From NCBI GenBank assembly GCA_002343775.1, contig DDSH01000012.1, forward strand, positions 1 to 64,000: DNA of 64,000 nucleotides, in the 5' to 3' direction. Every line of letters begins with the position of its first letter. The first letter of the stretch is position 1. Position numbers and translations under genes: made by a program. This document shows positions 8,587-16,392 of this stretch, one piece after another. Source of the DNA: Anaerolineales bacterium UBA2395. GTDB lineage: Bacteria > Chloroflexota > Anaerolineae > Anaerolineales > Villigracilaceae. The notes beneath the pieces are model-generated. The model searched no databases, had not been told where the DNA came from, and worked only from the letters and a program-made list of their open reading frames with translations.

Positions 8587-9296
8587 CAGGCTCCCCCGAA
8601 ACCCAAGCCACGTTCCTTGAGCGAGACCCAGCGCTGCCCGCCGATCACCAAATGATCGAGCACGGTGATGTCGAGCAGCTTGCCCGCCTGCACCATTGCG
8701 CGCGTTACGGCAACATCATCGGGAGAGGGAGTCGGGTCAGTGGAGGGATGATTGTGGGCAATAATGATCGCGGAGGCATTGCGGGTGACCGCGGGCTGGA
8801 AGATTTCGGCGATACGCACCTGCGAGGAATTGACCGAACCCTGATAGACCTCGACGATCTCCAGCACACGGTTGCGGCGGTCCAGCAGTAGCACGCGCAG
8901 GTGTTCCTTTTCCAGCAGCGCCATCTCGGTTTGCACGAGTGCGGCAGCATCGGCAGGCGAGTTGATCGCCGTGCGTTCCTCGGCGGGCAGGCTCAGGCGT
9001 AAGCCCAGGGTGAGCGCGGCTTTGATGCGCACGGCGGTCGCCTGGTTGATGCCTTTGACTTTGGCCAATTCCTGCGGATGGGCTTGATAGATGCGGCGGA
9101 TGTCGTTGCCAAAATGAGACAGCAGGTCCTGGGCAATCTCGATCTGTTTCTGCCCGCCGATCAGGGCGGCGAGCAACTCGGTCTGGTTGCAGGCAGTGGC
9201 GTCCTGGGTCACGCGATAGGCGGGCTGCTCGCGCAGCGGCATGGTCTTGAGGCGCGGCGGGGTATAGGGGCTGGGGACGTGCAAGAGGGTATTCAT
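8586..9296 (-). CDS. radC: RadC-family JAB/MPN protein
   Basis: A 236-residue RadC protein: an N-terminal helix-hairpin-helix region (AKVKGINQATAVRIKAAL, about 78-95) and a C-terminal JAB domain with the metal motif H181-N-H183 ... S191-P-D-D194 and a plausible catalytic Glu near 131. JAMM residues imply zinc binding, but the biochemical role of RadC proteins is unsettled; they are frequent on mobile elements. The ATG at 9296 is preferred because CAAGGAGACTTTC precedes it. A 32-bp palindrome ends 20 bases upstream of the start. Confidence 0.88.
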   Translation of the reverse strand: MNTLLHVPSPYTPPRLKTMPLREQPAYRVTQDATACNQTELLAALIGGQKQIEIAQDLLSHFGNDIRRIYQAHPQELAKVKGINQATAVRIKAALTLGLRLSLPAEERTAINSPADAAALVQTEMALLEKEHLRVLLLDRRNRVLEIVEVYQGSVNSSQVRIAEIFQPAVTRNASAIIIAHNHPSTDPTPSPDDVAVTRAMVQAGKLLDITVLDHLVIGGQRWVSLKERGLGFGGA

Positions 9297-9316
9297 GAAA
9301 GTCTCCTTGGGAAATG

Positions 9317-9348
9317 AAAGACGGCGCACCGATCGGTGCGCCGTCTTT
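9317..9348 (-). terminator. Intergenic 32-bp palindrome before radC
   Basis: Arms AAAGACGGCGCACCGA and its exact complement meet with no spacer, so the whole 32 bp is one perfect palindrome ending in T-rich sequence. It lies 11 bp after the sliding clamp gene and 21 bp before radC, and could act as a terminator in both directions. Confidence 0.7.
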
Positions 9349-9359
9349 GTTTATGTGGG

Positions 9360-10526
9360 TTACGCCATTGCCATCTCTGGCAGGCTGATCGCGATCGCTT
9401 CGTCCTCGGGGAAGGGGTCCTTGAAACCTTCCGAGAGCATCGGCATGATGATCGCCGTGAAGTTGCCCTCTGCGACCACAAGCGGCTTGGTGCTGCCGGT
9501 GATGCGCAGGGTCAGTTCGCCCTTGACCGCCTCGGCGGCGCGTTTGAGGTACACCGCAGACAGCCAGGCTTGGGCATCCTCCCCGCTGGCGCTTGCATCC
9601 AGGATGTTGCGCGCCTGTCCGGTCTCGGTTTCTGCGGAGGCGATCTTCAGGGCACCACCCACGACCTTGAGGAAGGTGTTCTGCGTGCCCATTGCATTGA
9701 CCATGCGGATCGATTGCAGCAGACTCGCTTGTTGGACCTGCAAGGTGGCAACTGCATTCGTGCGCGCATCGTTGATCAAGGTCTGGATTTGTGCAGCGGG
9801 AAAATTGCCATCGACCGTGACGGTGGCAAACAGCAGGTCTTTGGAGGACTCTGCATTGTGGATCTGGAACATGGCGCGGTTGGCGCCGATCATTCCCATG
9901 CGCACCGTATCGCGTTCCTCGATCAGTGATGACAACAGACGCACACTACTGATGGGAAGGGACACGGCAATGGAGTCGCGCGGTCCTTCCAGAACTTCGA
10001 GTACCTGACCAGCGGTATATCCATCGGCAGCCAGTGCCACAGCCTGGGTCTTGTCCAGCATGAGATGGACCACCTGCAGGATGGCGCGCGACTCATCGGT
10101 CGAGGCAAAGGGCAACACACGCAGCAAACTGCGGAAGGTGCTACCGGTACAGGTGGACAATGGATGCAAGTCGTTCTCGTCCAGCATTGGTAGGGCTTCG
10201 TCCACAATACGCAGTGAGGTCCGAGTGGAAGCGCCCTGAATAACGAGCGCTGTGCCGTCAACGTGTAAACGAATGGAACTGGCAAGGGTCTCGACCACGG
10301 CTTTGAAGGTCGCGGCATCCACGCAGACGGCAAGGTCTTCGTTGCAGTCCACATTCAGGGTGGCGCGCGCGGCGGTCTCGCCGTTGAAGCAGGACAGGTG
10401 CAGGATGCCGTCGGTGGTGACGTTGAGTTGCACGAGTGCGAAGGCGGCTTGCAGGCTGTTCTTTGCGCTGGCACGGGTCACGGCATTCAATGCCACTTGC
10501 AGTTGGTCTTGTTGCAGGGTGATCAT
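9360..10526 (-). CDS. dnaN: DNA polymerase III beta subunit-like sliding clamp
   Basis: A 388-residue protein with the three-domain clamp pattern: MITLQQDQLQVALNAVTRASAKNSLQAAFALVQLNVTTDG... in domain 1, a middle FRSLLRVLPFASTDESRAILQVVHLML, and a C-terminal EGNFTAIIMPML that corresponds to the usual carboxy-terminal MP(M/V)RL segment. Such clamps ring DNA and tether polymerases. Length is close to the family norm of about 370. Being next to SSB and primase genes on the element argues for a private replication or repair set. The ATG overlaps the stop of the 56-aa gene as ATGA. Confidence 0.85.
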   Translation of the reverse strand: MITLQQDQLQVALNAVTRASAKNSLQAAFALVQLNVTTDGILHLSCFNGETAARATLNVDCNEDLAVCVDAATFKAVVETLASSIRLHVDGTALVIQGASTRTSLRIVDEALPMLDENDLHPLSTCTGSTFRSLLRVLPFASTDESRAILQVVHLMLDKTQAVALAADGYTAGQVLEVLEGPRDSIAVSLPISSVRLLSSLIEERDTVRMGMIGANRAMFQIHNAESSKDLLFATVTVDGNFPAAQIQTLINDARTNAVATLQVQQASLLQSIRMVNAMGTQNTFLKVVGGALKIASAETETGQARNILDASASGEDAQAWLSAVYLKRAAEAVKGELTLRITGSTKPLVVAEGNFTAIIMPMLSEGFKDPFPEDEAIAISLPEMAMA

Positions 10527-10693
10527 GAGCTGAGGTCTCCTTGTTGTTGAGTGAGATAGTCTTGCAGGATCTGGACGTCGAGGTAGATATGGTTATCGCG
10601 TTCTTCAGGAGAAGAGTCTTCGAAGTGTTTCTGCTCATCCTCTGCGACATAGTCCAAGAGGCGGGCAAGCGAGCGTAATTGTTCGGCGTTCAT
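10523..10693 (-). CDS. Small hypothetical protein, 56 aa
   Basis: Found by reading the minus strand between ssb and dnaN. It begins MNAEQLRSLARLLDYVAEDE and ends QQGDLSS; helical, acidic, no membrane segment. It overlaps ssb upstream and dnaN downstream by four bases each (ATGA at both junctions), and the three genes share one frame-hopping transcript. The tight coupling on both sides is the main evidence that it is real. Function unknown; a clamp- or SSB-associated role is only a guess from position. Confidence 0.7.
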   Translation of the reverse strand: MNAEQLRSLARLLDYVAEDEQKHFEDSSPEERDNHIYLDVQILQDYLTQQQGDLSS

Positions 10694-11100
10694 GCTTGAA
10701 TAACCTCCTCCTCCGCCTGTGCGACCGGGACTTCGTTCTCCTCCGTGCGGCTGTCCAGAAAATGGATCTCCATGATCTTGAGTTCATAATCCGCGGCAGC
10801 CGTCCCGTCCTGTCGCGTCCAGATGCGTGGGCGTCCGCTGGATTTATCTGGGGTAAGTCTGCCCTCTATCAGAACCTTGCTGCCTTTTTGCAGGTATTGT
10901 TTGCAGATCTCCGCCAGCTTGCCCCAGGCGGTGCAGCGGAACCAGGTCGTGACCTTGATGATCTCGCCCTTCTCGTTGGGATACTGATCATGGGTTGCGA
11001 CGTTGAAGATCGTGACCGGCGTGCCGGAGGGCGTGTAGCGCATCTCGGGTTCGCCGCCGAGATGACCGATGAAGATGGTTTTGTTGTATTGCTTGGACAT
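10690..11100 (-). CDS. ssb: Single-stranded DNA-binding protein
   Basis: 136 residues with a clear OB fold: YNKTIFIGHLGGEPEMRYTPSGTPVTIFNVATHD at the start, then KVTTWFRCTAWGKLAEICKQYLQKGSKVLIEGRL, the core SSB signature, and an aromatic strand AADYELKIMEIHFLD. The tail is short and acidic but lacks the usual DDDIPF tip, so docking to host partners may differ. AAGGAGACTCCC precedes the ATG. It protects single strands during element replication or transfer. Confidence 0.92.
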   Translation of the reverse strand: MSKQYNKTIFIGHLGGEPEMRYTPSGTPVTIFNVATHDQYPNEKGEIIKVTTWFRCTAWGKLAEICKQYLQKGSKVLIEGRLTPDKSSGRPRIWTRQDGTAAADYELKIMEIHFLDSRTEENEVPVAQAEEEVIQA

Positions 11101-11124
11101 GGGAGTCTCCTTATTTGAATTGAG

Positions 11125-11265
11125 TTACTTGCACACGTCGCGCAGGCGCTGGTCGATCTGGTATTGACCGGAACGGATGTAGTGGATCAGGCTGACGATG
11201 AACCACAACGCCCAGAGAACCATCAGGGCGAATAGGAACATGGTGATAAAAGTGAAGATGGACAT
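11125..11265 (-). CDS. Small membrane protein, 46 aa
   Basis: A single hydrophobic helix (residues 3-27, ITMFLFALMVLWALWFIVSL) followed by a charged tail HYIRSGQYQIDQRLRDVCK. The start at 11265 has AAAAGGAGC upstream and follows a 15-bp hairpin. Size, ribosome site and clean membrane segment support a real gene; function unknown. Confidence 0.6.
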   Translation of the reverse strand: MSIFTFITMFLFALMVLWALWFIVSLIHYIRSGQYQIDQRLRDVCK

Positions 11266-11289
11266 GAGGTTGCTCCTTTTGGTAAAAGA

Positions 11290-11322
11290 AAGCGGGGAGC
11301 GATGAAACATCGCTCCCCGCTT
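11290..11322 (-). terminator. Intergenic hairpin before the 46-aa gene
   Basis: Fifteen-base arms (AAGCGGGGAGCGATG with CATCGCTCCCCGCTT) around AAA, then TTCTTTTACC and AAAAGGAG of the next gene on the minus strand. Stem sequence differs from all other boundary hairpins, position is the same. Confidence 0.65.
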
Positions 11323-11344
11323 CAGGGAATGGATTGGTTTGTAC

Positions 11345-12337
11345 TTACAGAATGGACGGCCACCATCCGCTCAGGATGGCTTCGTCCGGATCCAGGGGTG
11401 CGGGAGGTCGCAGGGATTGCACATCTGCCCCACCGCTGCGAATGGCATCCGTGAGATGTTCTGTCCATTCATCCCCGGCGTTGTCCGGGTCGCTGAGCAG
11501 GACATACTCATACTGGTTGTGTTCGCGGAACCAGGCAAGCATCTTTGCCGAAGGGCTGGCGCCGTTGGTGTAGACCGCAACCGCCTCGCCATCGCGTCCC
11601 AGTTGATGGATCTTCTGGGCGGTGATCAGCATGTCGAACAGACCTTCCAGCACGATCAGCGTGCGCGTGCCCGGTGTGATGCGCCAACTACCAAGCGGCT
11701 GCAGGCGGTTGCCCCAGCTCTTGTGGTTCTTCGCGGGCGTGAAGTTGCGCGTGCCCTTGGGCAGTTGCTCATCCGGGATATAGCGCACATTCATCACGGC
11801 AGGTTGGGTCGGCGGGTCGGCATACACCACCCCACCCGCCCACAACCAGGTCCCGTCCCGGCGCACCATCATGGATTGTTTGGCTGCATCCATGATCTCG
11901 CGATGGACACAGGGAACGGGAATGCCATAGCCGAGTCCGTAGACCAATGCGGTGTAGGGTGTGATGCCGCGCTTGGATAGATAACTCCAGGCAGGCGACG
12001 TCTGCACACAAGCGCGCGCTTCCGACACGGCTTCGTCAAGTAACTGCACCTGGGTCGGTGGTCGTTTGGAGCGGGTCGGTTTGGATTCCGACACGGGTGG
12101 GAGGTAGCCCCGACCCAGTTTCTCTTGCAGCGCTTTGAGCGAACCGCCGCTGGCGCCGCAGCGCAGGCACTTCCAGTAGCCGCTCTGCAGATTGACCCCG
12201 AAGTTAGGTTGCCCTCCCTGCCCTTCCCGACTCGCGTCGTTATGGAAGGGGCACCAGAAGATGGCCCAGCCCCGATGATCCTCCACGCGAACCGCCGTTC
12301 CGAGGATCCCTTCGGCGATGGATAGGATGTCTTGCAT
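11345..12337 (-). CDS. DnaG-type primase (CHC2 zinc finger plus TOPRIM)
   Basis: 330 residues. A CHC2 zinc finger binds template DNA: C29-P-F-H32 and C57-L-R-C60. The TOPRIM catalytic core follows, with LIVLE231GLFDML and the acidic pair LLSD283-P-D285-NAGDE. It lacks the DnaB-interacting C-terminal domain of full DnaG (about 600 residues), as is common for element primases. AGGAGG lies 14 bases from the ATG at 12337, a long spacing. Its likely task is priming of complementary strand synthesis, together with the SSB and clamp. Confidence 0.87.
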   Translation of the reverse strand: MQDILSIAEGILGTAVRVEDHRGWAIFWCPFHNDASREGQGGQPNFGVNLQSGYWKCLRCGASGGSLKALQEKLGRGYLPPVSESKPTRSKRPPTQVQLLDEAVSEARACVQTSPAWSYLSKRGITPYTALVYGLGYGIPVPCVHREIMDAAKQSMMVRRDGTWLWAGGVVYADPPTQPAVMNVRYIPDEQLPKGTRNFTPAKNHKSWGNRLQPLGSWRITPGTRTLIVLEGLFDMLITAQKIHQLGRDGEAVAVYTNGASPSAKMLAWFREHNQYEYVLLSDPDNAGDEWTEHLTDAIRSGGADVQSLRPPAPLDPDEAILSGWWPSIL

Positions 12338-12367
12338 GGGATTTTCTGCGACCTCCTTTTCGTTTGA

Positions 12368-12475
12368 TCAATGGCCCAGACACTGGGCGATGGCTGCCAT
12401 GCAAACCGCAAGCCAGTGATGAGGCTGGGAAGCGGCGATGGCGACCAGGATGAGAAGTAGTGCGAAGGTTCTCAT
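12368..12475 (-). CDS. Small hydrophobic protein, 35 aa
   Basis: A short gene on the minus strand just upstream of the primase: starts MRTFALLLILVAIAAS, one hydrophobic helix, ending in a second hydrophobic half with CMAAIAQCLGH. AAGGAGACGGATC precedes the ATG, a good ribosome site at correct spacing. Two Cys near the C-terminus. It may be a membrane peptide of the element or a leader; no family recognised. Confidence 0.45.
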   Translation of the reverse strand: MRTFALLLILVAIAASQPHHWLAVCMAAIAQCLGH

Positions 12476-12556
12476 GATCCGTCTCCTTCTTGGAATGGAT
12501 TAAATAGTCCCAGGGGGAGGGCATGATCACGCATCCGGCGAGTCCCGTGAGACGGC

Positions 12557-12787
12557 TCATTCCACCTCCACGCGCGCCCAACAAGGGGCGCTGGTCTCCA
12601 GCACGGCATGCTCGTCCAGCAGTGTAATGTCGGCTTGATACAGGTGGTGGTCTCCCTGTCGCTGGGCGATGTCGGCAACCTTGACGGGCTTGCCGTCGGC
12701 GAAGATGATGCGCTCACAGGCTTTGAGGGATTTCCCTGCGGAAATCTTGACGGTTTTTACGGTTGTGATATGATCGGGCTTGAACAT
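12557..12787 (-). CDS. Hypothetical protein, 76 aa
   Basis: First gene of the minus-strand block by this reading. Beta-rich: MFKPDHITTVKTVKISAGKSL, ERIIFADGKPVKVADIAQRQGDHHLYQADITLLD. The ATG at 12787 has GGAGA nine bases upstream, right after a hairpin. The open frame runs further upstream through two hairpins and is not the gene. Function unknown. Confidence 0.55.
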   Translation of the reverse strand: MFKPDHITTVKTVKISAGKSLKACERIIFADGKPVKVADIAQRQGDHHLYQADITLLDEHAVLETSAPCWARVEVE

Positions 12788-12798
12788 AAACGTTCTCC

Positions 12799-12828
12799 GA
12801 AACCGTCCAGTTGCAGCTGGGCGGTTTC
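12799..12828 (-). terminator. Hairpin before the 76-aa gene
   Basis: Arms GAAACCGTCCAG and CTGGGCGGTTTC (one G-U pair in RNA) close TTGCAG. The minus-strand copy runs directly into CGGAGAACGTTT and the ATG, so here the ribosome site abuts the stem. Confidence 0.5.
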
Positions 12829-12891
12829 TCTTTTTATCTGCCGGGCCTTGCACCCCGGCGAGTCCTCGCTGTCTCGCGTGGTGGAAAACAA

Positions 12892-12934
12892 AAACGGGCG
12901 CCTGGCATGGAAAGTCCATGTCGGGCGCCCGTTT
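12892..12934 (-). terminator. Long leader hairpin at the head of the block
   Basis: Outer arms AAACGGGCGCC and GGCGCCCGTTT plus inner arms ATGGA/TCCAT form a two-part stem, followed on the minus strand by TTTTTGTTTTCC, the same motif that follows the other boundary hairpins, but no gene starts within 100 bp. It could be an attenuator in the leader of the whole operon. Confidence 0.5.
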
Positions 12935-12966
12935 GGCGTACGTGGGGAGATGCGGTTATTGAATTG

Positions 12967-12996
12967 GTATTACGTTGCCTCCTATCTTGGGTTCAA
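12967..12996 (-). promoter_or_regulatory. Candidate promoter for the minus-strand block
   Basis: On the minus strand TTGAAC and TAATAC are separated by 18 bases, placed upstream of the leader hairpin and of all minus-strand genes of the block. It is a modest match to a vegetative promoter; position is the main argument. Confidence 0.3.
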
Positions 12997-13045
12997 ATGT
13001 GGATTGGACACCGATACACTCATAGGTGTGTCGGCTTGAATGTGG

Positions 13046-13130
13046 GGCTTGTTCGGGAAACGCCTCTCTTCTTTTTGTGCAAAAGAGCTGTTACCATTTC
13101 CGATTTGCTGCTTTGGTTTCCGAACAAGCC
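13046..13130. repeat. Inverted repeat pair in the divergent intergenic region
   Basis: GGCTTGTTCGGGAAAC at 13046-13061 is mirrored by GTTTCCGAACAAGCC at 13116-13130, differing by one base deletion, with 54 bp between. No gene is enclosed. It could be a regulator site pair, or part of an origin or recombination site. Confidence 0.55.
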
Positions 13131-13491
13131 TTGATGTGGGGATGGTTTTGTTTGCGATGGATCTGTTTTTGTTTTGATTGGGCTCCTGAATTGATTGGGA
13201 ATATGGGGATGGGATACAACGGCAGAAGCCCGGCGGTTTGCCAGGCTTCTTGAAGAGAGGGATGGATTGTGGAAAGGTTGAACAGTGGGGATTATATGGA
13301 TGCGGGGGAATTTGTCAAAGCACGTAGGCGGCAGGTGTTTTTCTGGAATACCCTTTTCCAACCTGTAAAAACGCCCCTATTCCCTACGGGCGAACTCAAT
13401 TGAAAAAGTTGCAATCGCCTGACATGGGTATAATTTTTTCACGTGCCCCGGCGCTATATCCACACTACCATTGGATTTGGATGGGAGAAAA

Positions 13492-15165
13492 ATGAAAAAA
13501 ACGATTTTCCTGATCACTGTCATTGGATTACTTCTACAATCCTGCACAACCGGCAGCACTGAAACCCCGGTGATTGAAATAACCGATGGAATTACCACAG
13601 TGGGCATTCCGAGTTCCACGCCGGAAGTCGCCACCCCGACGTTTACCCCGCAGCCAGAAATTGGGGACCGACCCGTCTTTCTGGCATGGCCGCTGCCAGC
13701 CCATGTCGGGCTTGCGCGAATATCCCAGTACCCCAACAACCCGTGGACCTGGAAGTACCTGGGCTTGAACGAGGGGCAACAATGCCCGCCCATGTTTGGG
13801 TACCTGCTCAATGTCGATTCATGGGTGTATTGGCGCGATCCATCCATTCCGGAGGAACAGGACAAGGCGCAAGCCGACCCGCACAACTTCGACATGGTGG
13901 CTTGTTATTCCACGGATGGCAACATCGGCGCGAACGGGCACGAAGGCACGGATATCAAAGCGCCAGCAGGAACTCCCGTGTATGCCGCCGCAGACGGCCG
14001 GGTCATGGAATGGCGACCGGATGGACTGAACAGCATGATCGTCCTGAAACATTGCCTGGGGGGCGAGTGGGACGCGTCGGGTGGGTGTGTTGGCGGAGAG
14101 CCGTGGTACACCACCTATATGCATATTGTCACCAACAAGGATCTGCTGGTCGAAAACCTGGAGGTTTTATCAGGCACGCAGGTCGGCGTGATCTATGACC
14201 AGACCATCAATTCCCATTTACATTTTGAAGTGGGGCGCGAAAAGCGCGGATATACCAATTTTGTAAATCCCTGGGGCCGGGATGAAGCGCCCTGGCTTGG
14301 GTGCATGTGGATCGATCAAGCCCTGTGTGTAAATCCTGATCCTGCTTATCACCGTTTGGCGGTGGTGGAAAACTCGGGGCAACTGATCCTCCAGCAGGGC
14401 GAGTTGACCATTCAGGTTCGGGATGTGCCTGAGATCAGGCAGCTCCGTTTATGGGGGGAACGGATCGTTGTTCTGGATACACAAGGGAATCTGTTTGCCC
14501 GCGAAGGGCGCTACACCGATACGGAAGACTCTATCTTGAATTGGAATCGGATCGCCAGCGAGGTGCAAGAGGTGCAAATCTCAGACCAGCGCATTGGCAT
14601 ACGCAAGACCGATGGAAACTTGTATGTACTGGAGGGTGCCCTGAATGGAGCCTGGACCCTTCAGGCGGAAAATGTGCGTGCCTTCTCCATCTCGGATACC
14701 CGCATCGGGTATGTGGACGGCAATGGCGACCTGTTCGTCCGGCAGGATGGATTGGACTCCGCATGGCAAAGACTCGCCAGCGGGGTGGCGGCTTTCCAGT
14801 TGAACGACAACCGCATCGCCATAACAGACTCACAGGGCAGTTTGTTCGTCAATGAAGGTGATCTGAATGCGGAATGGCAGCCAATGGTGGAGGATGTCAG
14901 GGCGTTTCAACTGACGAACCTGCGGCTGGGCATCCTCGACTCACAAGGCAGACTGCTGGTCAAGTCGGGCAACTTGCGGGCAGGGTGGCTTGTGATTGCA
15001 GAACAGGTGACTTCGTTCCAATTATCCAATTACCGTCTGTTGGTGCTGCACGCGGATGGAAGTTTCAGGTATCAGGAGGGAAATTTGTACCGGCCGTTGA
15101 AAGCATTGGAATGGGATGCCCGGACAGTTATTGTGAATGACAGTATCCCGACTTTTGTTCCTTGA
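13492..15165 (+). CDS. M23 peptidase lipoprotein with six propeller-like repeats
   Basis: A 557-residue exported protein. Residues 1-18 are a lipoprotein-like signal (LLLQSC, with Gln at an unusual position), then a Thr/Pro linker. The LytM/M23 zinc peptidase domain shows H150-x3-D154 (HEGTDIKAPAGTPVYAAADG) and H242-L-H244-FEV. Residues about 300-545 hold six repeats of some 37 residues with the pattern VxxFQLxxxRIxxxDxxGxLFVxxGxLxxxW, like tectonin blades. M23 enzymes cut peptidoglycan cross-links; the repeats may bind wall sugars. The ATG at 13492 is used because GGGAGAAAA precedes it. It may open the wall for the secretion block. Confidence 0.82.
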   Translation: MKKTIFLITVIGLLLQSCTTGSTETPVIEITDGITTVGIPSSTPEVATPTFTPQPEIGDRPVFLAWPLPAHVGLARISQYPNNPWTWKYLGLNEGQQCPPMFGYLLNVDSWVYWRDPSIPEEQDKAQADPHNFDMVACYSTDGNIGANGHEGTDIKAPAGTPVYAAADGRVMEWRPDGLNSMIVLKHCLGGEWDASGGCVGGEPWYTTYMHIVTNKDLLVENLEVLSGTQVGVIYDQTINSHLHFEVGREKRGYTNFVNPWGRDEAPWLGCMWIDQALCVNPDPAYHRLAVVENSGQLILQQGELTIQVRDVPEIRQLRLWGERIVVLDTQGNLFAREGRYTDTEDSILNWNRIASEVQEVQISDQRIGIRKTDGNLYVLEGALNGAWTLQAENVRAFSISDTRIGYVDGNGDLFVRQDGLDSAWQRLASGVAAFQLNDNRIAITDSQGSLFVNEGDLNAEWQPMVEDVRAFQLTNLRLGILDSQGRLLVKSGNLRAGWLVIAEQVTSFQLSNYRLLVLHADGSFRYQEGNLYRPLKALEWDARTVIVNDSIPTFVP

Positions 15166-15193
15166 TGTCGGACTGCATGAAAGCTCAGGCATT

Positions 15194-16348
15194 TTATTCA
15201 GTGTTTTCCAACGCTTGAAAGACTTCATACGCCATGAAGACCCGGTTGCGTGCGTACCCGGTGGTTTCCTTCAACACGCCAGCCTCCACCAATTTATCGA
15301 CATAGCGCTTCGCAGCCATATACGGGATATCTAGGGCAGTCTCCAATTGTCGCAGGGTCAGGATGGGGCGTGAGAATAGGAAGTCGATCACGGCAGACAT
15401 GCGTTGAGGATTGTTATCTGCTTGCACCAATTCTTCGTATTGGGTGCGGATCCCTTGCAGACGAGTCATGCGGAAGATGCTGTCCTGTGCCTGTGCAGAA
15501 ATACCACGCAGGAAGAAACGCAGCCATTCTTCCCACTTTCCATGTTGGGAGACTGCCAATAGATGATCGTAATACTCCTGGCGGTAATGTTCGAAATAAG
15601 CGCTCAAGTTCAGCAAGGGTTGGGATAACACGCCCCACTCTCGTAACAATAGCATGATCAACAATCGACCCACGCGCCCATTGCCATCCAGAAAGGGATG
15701 GATCGCCTCGAACTGGTAATGGATTAAGCCGGCACGCACCAGCGCCGGCAATTCCGTGTCGGCATGAATAAAAACCTCCATTGCCCCAAGAGCAATTTTC
15801 ATTTCATCCACGGGTGGCGGGACATAGGTGGCGGTTTCAATGGTGCTGCCCGCTGCCCCGATCCAATTCTGGGTCTTGCGGAATTCACCCGGCGTGAATT
15901 GTCCGCCCCGAACCCCATCCATCAGTTTGGCGTGTAACTCACGGATCAAGCGCTGGCTGACCGGCAGTTTTTGTAGGCGTTCCAGTCCATAATCCAGCGC
16001 CAATACATAGTTATGCACTTCGCGTACATCGTCGTCCGATTCCAGAAATGACATCTGGGCAGACTCGTAGTTGTACAGGTCTGTCAGGGAGGCACGCGTC
16101 CCCTCGATCCGGGAGGACAGAACAGCCTCGCGGCGGATAAAGGGTTGAATGAGAAGGCGGGGGAATGGAAAACTGCCGGCAACCGTGGTCAATTTGGCGA
16201 GTTCCCGTTCTGCATCAGAGAGGGCGGTAAGCAGGGCTGGAGACCAATCCAGATTGGGCGGAAGCGGCGCGGGGATGAATGCCCAATAACCATTTTTGGT
16301 ACGAATGGCTTTGCCGGCTTTGGTGCTGCGAAAATCTCCTGGTTTCAT
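15194..16348 (-). CDS. Fic-domain AMP transferase with winged-helix C-terminus
   Basis: 384 residues. The inhibitory helix motif S78xxxE82-G83 (SSRIEGT) lies N-terminal to the Fic core, whose catalytic motif H217-PFLDGNGRVGR is intact. The C-terminal 80 residues (VIDFLFSRPILTLRQLETALDIPYMAAKRYVDKLVEAGVLKE) form a winged helix. Fic proteins transfer AMP to hydroxyls of target proteins; with the inhibitory motif inside the same chain, activity is self-limited. The ATG at 16348 follows AGGACACATC. A perfect 18-bp palindrome lies 45 bp upstream and may be its own operator. Confidence 0.88.
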   Translation of the reverse strand: MKPGDFRSTKAGKAIRTKNGYWAFIPAPLPPNLDWSPALLTALSDAERELAKLTTVAGSFPFPRLLIQPFIRREAVLSSRIEGTRASLTDLYNYESAQMSFLESDDDVREVHNYVLALDYGLERLQKLPVSQRLIRELHAKLMDGVRGGQFTPGEFRKTQNWIGAAGSTIETATYVPPPVDEMKIALGAMEVFIHADTELPALVRAGLIHYQFEAIHPFLDGNGRVGRLLIMLLLREWGVLSQPLLNLSAYFEHYRQEYYDHLLAVSQHGKWEEWLRFFLRGISAQAQDSIFRMTRLQGIRTQYEELVQADNNPQRMSAVIDFLFSRPILTLRQLETALDIPYMAAKRYVDKLVEAGVLKETTGYARNRVFMAYEVFQALENTE

Positions 16349-16392
16349 GATGTGTCCTGTGTGGGTGGTGTGAATACAGTTTACCATAACAT

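Larger units (their letters stand above)
12935..13491. other. Gene-free divergent intergenic region
   Basis: About 550 bp with no convincing gene, between the minus-strand replication block and the plus-strand M23 gene. It holds an imperfect 15/16-bp inverted repeat (13046-13130), a second hairpin (AGAAGCC at 13224-13230 with GGCTTCT at 13244-13250), and a TATAAT at 13429-13434 that may serve the M23 gene, though no good -35 sits at proper spacing. A regulatory or origin-type function is possible. Confidence 0.5.

Noticed and set aside
12240..12584. 114-codon minus-strand frame whose inner ATG overlaps the stop of the 76-aa gene
   Set aside because: The ATGA overlap looks attractive, but it overlaps the 35-aa gene and the primase start in another frame and turns Arg/His-rich.
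13020..13361. 113-codon minus-strand frame in the intergenic region
   Set aside because: Low-complexity Ser/Pro/Thr product, no ribosome site, crosses the inverted repeat.
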